Shown here: positions 1 to 5,810 of the stretch, piece by piece
Layout of the letters: each line of letters opens with the position of its first letter
How positions within the stretch are numbered: position 1 is the first letter of the stretch
DNA from: an uncultured Muribaculaceae bacterium
Lineage (GTDB): Bacteria; Bacteroidota; Bacteroidia; Bacteroidales; Muribaculaceae
Length of the DNA: 12,843 nt
Direction: 5' to 3'
Assembly (NCBI GenBank): GCA_910586475.1
Contig: CAJUHM010000021.1
Location: 25,770-38,612 of the forward strand
Notes under the pieces: generated by a model
Seen by the model: only the letters and a program-made list of their open reading frames with translations
Databases searched by the model: none
What the model was told of the DNA's origin: nothing
Program-made: the position numbers and the translations under genes

Positions 1-1
1 C

Positions 2-772
2 TCAGCTACCGGTGAAGTACTTCCTGCCAATTCAAGAGTGGTCGGTCTGCGAGCCGGTCTGATCATGACCCCCGGCCAGACAGTGATCGTCAACCCCCGT
101 GTGGCCTATTCCGGTTTCCAGCTTGATGACTATGATGCAGATCCGATTATCTATTCGGCAATGAACGATGCTCCCTGCTACTATTTCAAGGTGTCGGAAC
201 TTCACTTCCTCCGTGCCGAGGGTGCGATCCGCGGATGGGACATGGGTGGATCCGCAGCTGACTTCTACCGCAAGGGTCTCGAAACCGCTCAGCTCGAATG
301 CCGCATGCAGGACTACAAACACTACTATCTCCAGTATCTTGATGATTACATGAACGTAACCGAGCCCATCGACTACGTTTATGTTGACCCGATGGACAGC
401 CGCAACAACCATCCGAGCGTGACGAAGATCGGTGTGAAATGGAACGATTCCGATCCTCTTGAAATCAAGCTCGAAAAGATCATCACTCAGAAATATATTG
501 CTCTCTATCCCTATGGTAACGAAGCGTGGACTGAAGCGCGCCGCACCGGCTATCCGAAGATGTTCCCCGTGCTCAACGCTGAAGACTACTCTGACGGCAC
601 CTACTCTTATCCCGAAGAGATCATCCGTCGCATTCCGTTGCCCGGCAGCGGTTCTTCCGAAGGTGACGCTGACATTGTGAAATCCGGTATTCCGGCTCTT
701 CAGGCCGACGGTGGTTTCGGCGACTATCAGTACAGCCGTATCTTCTGGGATGTCGATCGTTCTAATTTCTAA
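2..772 (+). CDS. SusD/RagB-family glycan-binding outer-membrane lipoprotein, C-terminal part (5' end outside window)
   Basis: The reading frame is open from the window edge, so the signal peptide, lipobox and N-terminal TPR half are missing; about 256 residues remain. The GTG at 38 is only an internal Val codon. The stretch ITQKYIALYPYGNEAWTEAR followed by RTGYP (about 479-556) is the conserved C-terminal signature of SusD-like proteins, closest to the SusD-like_2 type. An IRRIPLP segment and a terminal FWD motif (about 746-754) fit the usual R-x-x-P and WWD endings. Family knowledge: SusD lipoproteins sit on the cell surface, cap a SusC TonB-dependent transporter and hand it oligosaccharides. 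The partner susC gene is presumably just upstream, outside the window. The GH85-type enzyme 104 bp downstream on the same strand suggests the ligand is an N-glycan or released glycan (inference). The family is well supported; the substrate is not shown directly. Confidence 0.9.
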   Translation, partial: SATGEVLPANSRVVGLRAGLIMTPGQTVIVNPRVAYSGFQLDDYDADPIIYSAMNDAPCYYFKVSELHFLRAEGAIRGWDMGGSAADFYRKGLETAQLECRMQDYKHYYLQYLDDYMNVTEPIDYVYVDPMDSRNNHPSVTKIGVKWNDSDPLEIKLEKIITQKYIALYPYGNEAWTEARRTGYPKMFPVLNAEDYSDGTYSYPEEIIRRIPLPGSGSSEGDADIVKSGIPALQADGGFGDYQYSRIFWDVDRSNF

Positions 773-784
773 TTGCAAGTAAAC

Positions 785-823
785 ACGGACAGGAGCTGCG
801 GCTCTCCGCCGGCTTCTGTCCGT
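785..823 (+). terminator. Intergenic stem-loop after the susD-like gene (terminator or attenuator)
   Basis: Arms 785-798 and 810-823 pair over 14 bp with two G-U wobbles around an 11-nt loop; the outer 8 bp (ACGGACAG / CTGTCCGT) are perfect. Only a short T-rich stretch (TTCATCC) follows, so it is not a classical strong intrinsic terminator. Between a susD-like gene and a co-directional glycosidase gene it may stabilise the upstream mRNA or reduce read-through. Confidence 0.6.
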
Positions 824-876
824 TTCATCCAATCAAAAATATTACCATTACTAATCTTTTTAATCCAAACCTTAAC

Positions 877-3800
877 ATGAAAAAATCTACTCTTTTCGCA
901 GCTGCGTTTTTTGCGGCAACTGCAATTGTAGGCGTTCCTCAGGCTAAGGCTCAGGCTATTCCGTCGGCATCGACCACTCTCTATGATTTCTCAGGGTGGG
1001 ACGGCCGCAATATGCTTAAGCTTTTCGCCGCCGCGGCCGACAAAGGTCAGAAGTATCCGTCAAAAGCTGATTTCGAGGCTGCCGGTATCAACATCGACCT
1101 TGAGTTCGCCCGTTCACACACGCGCTATCAGCCGATCATCGAACAGAATGCTGAAAACAACTTGATTTCGAGTGTGTATCCTACGCGTCGAATCTGGATG
1201 AACCTTCCGACAGGTGCCGGCAAGGCCATCGGCGGTTACCCGACCGGTGAGTTCAGCAGCGATGTTTACACAATGTGGAACTTCACCCACATTTTCGGTT
1301 CGTGGAACCACGGTTTCATGCAGGCTCCCGGTGCGTGGGTTGACGCTGCTCACAAGAATGGAACTTACATCTATTCCGGTATCGAGTTCTTCGACTATGC
1401 TTCCGGAAACCAGACTGCTTACAGTAATTTCATCGCTGAAAAGAAAGAAGATGGAAGCTACAAGTATCTCGACGCAGTTCTGAACTGTCTTCTCTTCCTT
1501 GGTCAGGACGGTATCAACTACAACTTCGAGCAGGGACTTCCCAACGACAAACTCGTCGCTTTCCACTCGGCTCTCTATCGCCGCGCAAAGGAAATCGGTT
1601 TCGACAACTTCCATATCGGTGCCTACACCAACAATTCGTCGATGACCGCTGCTAATGCCTACAAGATGCTTGGCGACAACAGAAAGAGAGTAGGCGAACT
1701 CGATGGCGAGAATCCAAGCGACGATCAGGTTCTCGGTCAGGTTCACGATGCGTTCCTCAACTATTCAGGCGGTAACTTCTATACCAACTGTTCGATGTCT
1801 CTGAATGCTGCGAAGACTGCAATGGGTACGGCTGAAAATGTTTATCAGGGCGTGTGGATCGTAACAATGGACCGTGCGTGGACAGCTATGAACACCGCAG
1901 CCAATAAGGAGATGAACATGTGTCTCTGGGGCGAGCATTCGGAATCTCGTTTCTGGCAGTTCAATGTCGGTTCGTCTGTTATGAAAGCTCAGGAGAACTA
2001 TCAGATTCTTCAGGACCGCACAACCGGCGGTGGTAACCGTAACGTGCTCAACCGTCCGACTATCGCTTCAACCGGCCACCACTTCCAGGTAATGCCTACT
2101 GAGCAGCACCTCCAGATGGCAACCTTCGCAGGTTTCTCATCGATGGCTCCCGAACGTTCTGCTGTCAAAGGTAATCTTCCTTTCAGATCATTCTTCTCGC
2201 TCGGTAACGGTGAGATCTATTTCTACAAAGGAAAGAAGACCCACGGCTCGTGGTACAATATGTCTCAGCAGGACTACGTGCCTACCTACCGCTGGCTTCT
2301 CTCTAAGCCGGGTGAAATGAAGACTGTCACAACTGACACCGGTCTTGATGTGCGCTACAGCCACGAAGAGGCTTACATCGGTGGCTCTTCAATCCGTATT
2401 TCGGGTAAGGCAGAAGGCACTGACTTAGTTATCTACAAGTCTGAACTTGCAGTCAACGGCCCAGTTACCGCTAAGGTTGCTGTCAAGAACATGGCAACAG
2501 GCAAGAATGCCTCCAACCTCTCGCTCATCATCCAGAAGGGCGACGGTTCATGGATCAGCGTGCCTTACGGCGATACTTCCGATCGTGCATGGGAAGAAAA
2601 ATCGCTCACTGTCAATGGCCTTTCTGCCGGCGACGTGATCAAGCACATCGGTGTGAGAATCGCCGGCTCGTCGGCCGACTATAAACTCTATCTTGGCGAG
2701 ATCGCTCTCTTCGACGGTTCTGAAGCCAAGACTCCGGCTGCCATCGACGGCGACGCACTTGTTGCCGAAGTTAAGGAAGAAACCGCAAAATCGCTCTCTG
2801 TCAAGCTCGCATGGAGCGTGAAGGATGCCGGTTATGATGTTGAATACCGCGACCGCGGCTTTGTGTTCAATGACGAGGTCAACATCGACCACTTCGAGGT
2901 GTTCATCAAGAACGGTCAGGATGGTAAGGCTGTGGAAGTAAGCCGTCCCGCCGGCTGGCACGCTTTCATCGGAACTATCGATCTGGAAAAATACACCGAT
3001 CCTTACATCGGCGTGCGTTCGGTTTCAACTGACCTCACCACCGCTTCTGATGTAGAATGGATCAAGATCGAGCGTTATTCAGATCCTTCCGCTCTTCCCC
3101 CCGTTTATGCTGACCTTTACATGCCTGCTTATATGGATCCCACTTCCAATGGTATTGAGAATGCCTATAAGTACCGCTGGATCGAAGAGGTCAAGACAAC
3201 TGGTGCTACCGGCAACATCAATTATTTCCGTAATGAACCCGCCGGAGCCTGGGATGCTGTGAATAAGTGCCCCGCAGAAGGCAACACCAACTATGTTATG
3301 GCCGAGGATGTCCTGACTGTTAAGCAGGGCGAGACTGTTCAGGTAACAGTTCGCGGACACAATGGCGAAGATAATATCATGTATTGTATGTTCAAAGGTT
3401 TCATCGACTGGGACATCGACTATGAGTTCAATGGTGAAAACGATGAGCTCGTATGGAACTTCGGTTCAGTAAACTACGGAGCCGGAATTCAGACAGGTGT
3501 GGATGCATGGGACCGCAGCAAGTTCGTGACTGAAGGACGTACGTTCACCCTCAATGTACCTGCCGATGCAAAACCGGGCCGCACACGCTTCCGTATCGTT
3601 GCCTGCGACGCATGGTTTGCCGGTGGTCTTAACGCAACAGGCGCCTTCAACAAGGGTTATGCTCTCGACATCCCCGTTGACGTTGTCAGCGCAGGTAACC
3701 CCCCGCGTGAAGTGGCTCCCGGTTACAACGACTACCGCGATGCAGGTGAGGCCGATGATCCTATCCTTTCTTCTATCGACAATGTCAGCGCAGAAAACGG

Positions 3801-4005
3801 CGTTGCAGCTGTCAGCGTAGTTGACGGTACCGCCTACTTCACCAACGCAGAAAAGGCATGGTTCTATGATGTTAACGGACGTACGGTTAAGTTCGTCGGT
3901 GACGCAACTGTACCTGCAAGCGTTTCTGACCTTGCAGCAGGTGTCTACGTTGTGAAGATGAAGAATGGTCCTGTTCTTCGCTCTGCAAAAGTTGTTGTCA
4001 AGTAA
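877..4005 (+). CDS. Secreted GH85-type endo-beta-N-acetylglucosaminidase with GEVED-like and C-terminal sorting domains
   Basis: 1042 residues. A signal peptide (about 1-25, ending AKA-QA) is followed by a GH85-like TIM barrel (about 35-480). GH85 hallmarks are the AWVDAAHKNGTYIYSGIEFF strand region (153-172) and DGINYNFE (211-218), where N216-x-E218 matches the family's catalytic Asn-x-Glu pair. Glu would be the acid/base and Asn would position the substrate acetamido group, cutting the chitobiose core of N-glycans. A galactose-binding-like beta-sandwich follows (about 485-613, with GGSSIRISG), then an FN3-like module (about 620-733), a GEVED-like beta domain (about 740-937, with PADAKPGRTRFRI) and a C-terminal Por/T9SS type A-like sorting domain (about 965-1042, with WFYDVNGR and LAAGVYVVK). 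The ATG at 877 is the only start that gives a clean signal peptide. It probably belongs to the same PUL transcript as the susD-like gene. Family assignment is by motif recall, without a profile search. Confidence 0.82.
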   Translation: MKKSTLFAAAFFAATAIVGVPQAKAQAIPSASTTLYDFSGWDGRNMLKLFAAAADKGQKYPSKADFEAAGINIDLEFARSHTRYQPIIEQNAENNLISSVYPTRRIWMNLPTGAGKAIGGYPTGEFSSDVYTMWNFTHIFGSWNHGFMQAPGAWVDAAHKNGTYIYSGIEFFDYASGNQTAYSNFIAEKKEDGSYKYLDAVLNCLLFLGQDGINYNFEQGLPNDKLVAFHSALYRRAKEIGFDNFHIGAYTNNSSMTAANAYKMLGDNRKRVGELDGENPSDDQVLGQVHDAFLNYSGGNFYTNCSMSLNAAKTAMGTAENVYQGVWIVTMDRAWTAMNTAANKEMNMCLWGEHSESRFWQFNVGSSVMKAQENYQILQDRTTGGGNRNVLNRPTIASTGHHFQVMPTEQHLQMATFAGFSSMAPERSAVKGNLPFRSFFSLGNGEIYFYKGKKTHGSWYNMSQQDYVPTYRWLLSKPGEMKTVTTDTGLDVRYSHEEAYIGGSSIRISGKAEGTDLVIYKSELAVNGPVTAKVAVKNMATGKNASNLSLIIQKGDGSWISVPYGDTSDRAWEEKSLTVNGLSAGDVIKHIGVRIAGSSADYKLYLGEIALFDGSEAKTPAAIDGDALVAEVKEETAKSLSVKLAWSVKDAGYDVEYRDRGFVFNDEVNIDHFEVFIKNGQDGKAVEVSRPAGWHAFIGTIDLEKYTDPYIGVRSVSTDLTTASDVEWIKIERYSDPSALPPVYADLYMPAYMDPTSNGIENAYKYRWIEEVKTTGATGNINYFRNEPAGAWDAVNKCPAEGNTNYVMAEDVLTVKQGETVQVTVRGHNGEDNIMYCMFKGFIDWDIDYEFNGENDELVWNFGSVNYGAGIQTGVDAWDRSKFVTEGRTFTLNVPADAKPGRTRFRIVACDAWFAGGLNATGAFNKGYALDIPVDVVSAGNPPREVAPGYNDYRDAGEADDPILSSIDNVSAENGVAAVSVVDGTAYFTNAEKAWFYDVNGRTVKFVGDATVPASVSDLAAGVYVVKMKNGPVLRSAKVVVK

Positions 4006-4026
4006 AATAAGTTTTAGTATTAAGGA

Positions 4027-4046
4027 GCCGGATTTTCGAATCCGGT
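4027..4046 (+). repeat. Short inverted repeat (UUCG-loop hairpin) after the glycosidase gene
   Basis: CCGGATT (4028-4034) and AATCCGG (4039-4045) pair perfectly over 7 bp around a TTCG tetraloop, with one more G-U pair outside. It lies 22 bp after the stop codon and has no T-tract, so it looks like a 3'-end-protecting hairpin rather than a terminator in its own right. Confidence 0.55.
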
Positions 4047-4059
4047 GATAAGTAAGACG

Positions 4060-4099
4060 GTTCGGCCCGGGGCATTAAGCCTCGGGCTGAACTTATTTT
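4060..4099 (+). terminator. Probable intrinsic terminator of the SusD/GH85 transcript
   Basis: Arms 4060-4072 and 4080-4092 form a 13-bp GC-rich stem with two G-U pairs and the 7-nt loop CATTAAG, followed by the T-rich TTATTTT (4093-4099). It separates the glycan-degradation genes from the sigma-factor operon, whose promoter lies about 40 bp downstream. Confidence 0.7.
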
Positions 4100-4134
4100 G
4101 CGGGAGAAGTGGAATAAATCAGGAATTTTCTTCG

Positions 4135-4142
4135 TAATTTTG
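4135..4142 (+). promoter_or_regulatory. Bacteroidetes-type -7 element (TAATTTTG) for the ECF sigma operon
   Basis: TAATTTTG matches the primary-sigma -7 consensus TAnnTTTG exactly. No convincing -33 TTTG is seen at the expected spacing. The element lies inside the longer open frame that begins at 4098, which argues that translation starts at 4149. Its G is only 6 nt before that ATG, so the transcript would be leaderless or nearly so. Confidence 0.55.
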
Positions 4143-4148
4143 CAGACT

Positions 4149-4649
4149 ATGAAGGTCACAGAATTTGAAAAGGAGTTCAGACGGCTTTATCTTGCGCTCG
4201 GAATGTACGCGTTGCGTATCGTCGGGGATGCGGGCGACGCTGAGGATGTGGTGCAGAATTCTTTTATCAAAGCGTGGCAGGCCGTTGACGGGGGAAGTGC
4301 AGTGGGGAATTTCACCGGGTTCATGTACAGGATAGTGCGCAACGAGGCTCTTGATTTTATGCGTAGGAACCGTCCGACAGTAGGCCTTGATGAGGTGCCG
4401 GAGGCTGATGAGCCGGCAATCGATACGTCGGAGCGCGACGCACGTATATGGCGCGCGGTCGATGCGTTGCCGGAGCGATGCCGCGAGGTGTTTCTGATGA
4501 GTAAGCGCGACGGACTTTCAAACAGTGAGATCGCTGAAGAGCTCGGGCTTTCGGAGAAGACGGTCAGGAATCAGATGACCAAGGCCTATTCCCGTCTGCG
4601 TGAGGTTCTCTCGGATGGCCACAAACCGTTTTTCCTGCCGTTTCTTTAG
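4149..4649 (+). CDS. ECF-family RNA polymerase sigma-70 factor
   Basis: 166 residues from the chosen start, the usual length of Bacteroidetes ECF sigma factors. Sigma region 2 spans about 8-74, including AEDVVQNSFIKAWQ (31-44) and the DNA-melting segment ending in RNEALDFMRRNRP. Region 4 spans about 97-153, starting at VDALPERCREVFLMS and carrying the helix-turn-helix SNSEIAEELGLSEKTVRNQM (124-143). The ATG at 4149 is preferred to 4098: the extra 17 residues precede the conserved domain and overlap a TAnnTTTG promoter element. ECF factors direct core polymerase to a small regulon and are held inactive by a membrane anti-sigma factor. The likely partner is the FecR-like gene at 5355, with the TonB transducer at 5807 giving the signal. 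Its own operon is a plausible target; the regulon cannot be read from sequence alone. Confidence 0.93.
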   Translation: MKVTEFEKEFRRLYLALGMYALRIVGDAGDAEDVVQNSFIKAWQAVDGGSAVGNFTGFMYRIVRNEALDFMRRNRPTVGLDEVPEADEPAIDTSERDARIWRAVDALPERCREVFLMSKRDGLSNSEIAEELGLSEKTVRNQMTKAYSRLREVLSDGHKPFFLPFL

Positions 4650-4781
4650 AAACTTCGGGGGCGTTGTGGGGATTTTTTTCAATCAGGCATGGGACATTTC
4701 CGGGAAGTCTGCGTCAATAGTATGCAGGGCCGGTCGGAAGCCGGTTGCCGCCAATGTCGAAATATACTAATCATATCACAT

Positions 4782-5348
4782 ATGAAACGCTACCTGATTT
4801 CTTTTTTTGTTATTACGTTTCTTGCAACGTCTGTCGGCGCGAAGGAGCTGAAGAGTGGCTACCGCGGATTTTTCGAATGGGACAATCGTCTGACACAATA
4901 CGACGAGTGGCTTCCCGGAAACAAGGTCACTTATTACTATACCGGTCTGTCCACCTCTCACGGCTATCAGATCAATCCGCATGTTTTTGTGGGAGCCGGT
5001 CTGGCAATCGACTATTGTCCGCGCGATGAGAGCATTGAGATTCCTTTGTTTCTGCAGGCACGCACAGACTTGCGTTTCGGCCGGTTCACTCCGTTTGCCG
5101 ATCTGCGCGGCGGATATACGCTTACCGACGGCGAGTGCTGGAATCTTTCGCCGACGATAGGCTATCGTTTCGACTGGGGAAGGAAGGTCGGGCTGAACAT
5201 CGGAGTAGGAGCCACAATCGATTTTCACAAAGTGGAGGTGTTCAATGTCGTTCTTGACGAATCGACAGGCTACTGGATGCTTGCATATGCCGGTCAGGAT
5301 ATGCGCACTAAATTGTTGTTTACGTTTCGGGTCGGGATTGATTTTTAA
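4782..5348 (+). CDS. Small outer-membrane beta-barrel protein
   Basis: 188 residues from the ATG at 4782. This start gives a clean signal peptide (MKRYLISFFVITFLATSVGA, cleavage near A20); upstream in-frame starts, including 4689, would bury it. The mature chain shows alternating hydrophobic and polar residues in roughly eight strands, with landmarks HGYQINPHVFVGAGLAIDY (60-78), FTPFADLRGGYTL (102-114) and LSPTIGYRFDWG (122-133). It ends in VGIDF; a terminal Phe is the outer-membrane barrel insertion signal. It resembles the generic small 'outer membrane beta-barrel protein' family common in Bacteroidales, whose function is not known. The gene lies 132 bp after the sigma-factor gene and only 6 nt before the anti-sigma gene, so it is probably co-transcribed with the signalling genes. 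A sensing or assembly role is inference only. Confidence 0.8.
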   Translation: MKRYLISFFVITFLATSVGAKELKSGYRGFFEWDNRLTQYDEWLPGNKVTYYYTGLSTSHGYQINPHVFVGAGLAIDYCPRDESIEIPLFLQARTDLRFGRFTPFADLRGGYTLTDGECWNLSPTIGYRFDWGRKVGLNIGVGATIDFHKVEVFNVVLDESTGYWMLAYAGQDMRTKLLFTFRVGIDF

Positions 5349-5354
5349 GAGCTT

Positions 5355-5810
5355 ATGAAGGAAGATAATGTTGATTTCATTGCCCGTCATTATGAGGAGG
5401 GGCGTTTTTCGGAGAAAGAGGGCTGGAAACGTCTCGGAATTGTTTCGCCGATTCGCCGGATATTTGTCCGCGTTGCCGCTTCGGTAGCCGGAGTCGCTGT
5501 GCTTTCGGCAACGGCTGCTATCGTATGGCGCAATTATGCGGCTGAGGCACCTCAGTCGGAAACGGTGCCGGCTGATACTGTGCAGCAGACAGTGGTTGCT
5601 CCGGAGTGTCAGGTGAGGGTTATCGATTTTGAGAATGCTCCGTTGCCGGAGGTTGTCGAAAAGATCAGTGAGGTCTATGGTGTGAGCATATCCGAAGTGC
5701 CGGCCGATGCGCGCGACTACCATCTGTCGCTCCATTACGAGGGGAATGCCCGAGATCTTGTTGAGACGATCAATGAACTGCTTGCTATCGAACTGAAGAT
5801 TTTGGAATGA
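5355..5810 (+). CDS. Short FecR-like anti-sigma factor with a DUF4974-like periplasmic domain
   Basis: 151 residues, well short of typical Bacteroidetes FecR proteins (roughly 300 or more). Three parts are visible: a charged cytoplasmic N-terminus (1-34, with YEEGRFSEKEGWKRL), a single membrane helix (about 37-58) and, after a Pro/Thr/Glu-rich linker, a small domain (about 87-151). That domain begins VRVIDFENAPLPEVVEKISE and continues VYGVSISE, the pattern of the DUF4974/STN-like fold found at the C-terminus of FecR proteins. I see no central FecR beta domain. Topology and position (after the sigma gene, before the STN-containing TonB receptor) point to a one-pass anti-sigma factor: the N-terminus would bind the sigma factor and the periplasmic domain would receive the receptor signal. 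It starts 6 nt after the barrel gene, and its stop overlaps the next start as ATGA (5807-5810), suggesting coupled translation. The function is inferred from architecture and context. Confidence 0.72.
   Translation: MKEDNVDFIARHYEEGRFSEKEGWKRLGIVSPIRRIFVRVAASVAGVAVLSATAAIVWRNYAAEAPQSETVPADTVQQTVVAPECQVRVIDFENAPLPEVVEKISEVYGVSISEVPADARDYHLSLHYEGNARDLVETINELLAIELKILE

Noticed and set aside
4655..4680. T7 run after the sigma-factor gene as a terminator
   Set aside because: No inverted repeat precedes the T-tract; the upstream stretch is G-rich with no matching C-rich arm.
4689..4781. Upstream in-frame start for the outer-membrane barrel gene
   Set aside because: It adds 31 residues rich in Cys and Arg before an otherwise clean signal peptide starting at 4782.
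4776..5735. 319-residue - strand open frame across the barrel and anti-sigma genes
   Set aside because: It is antisense to two genes with coherent signal peptide, membrane helix and domain patterns. Its own translation has low hydrophobic order and no motif.
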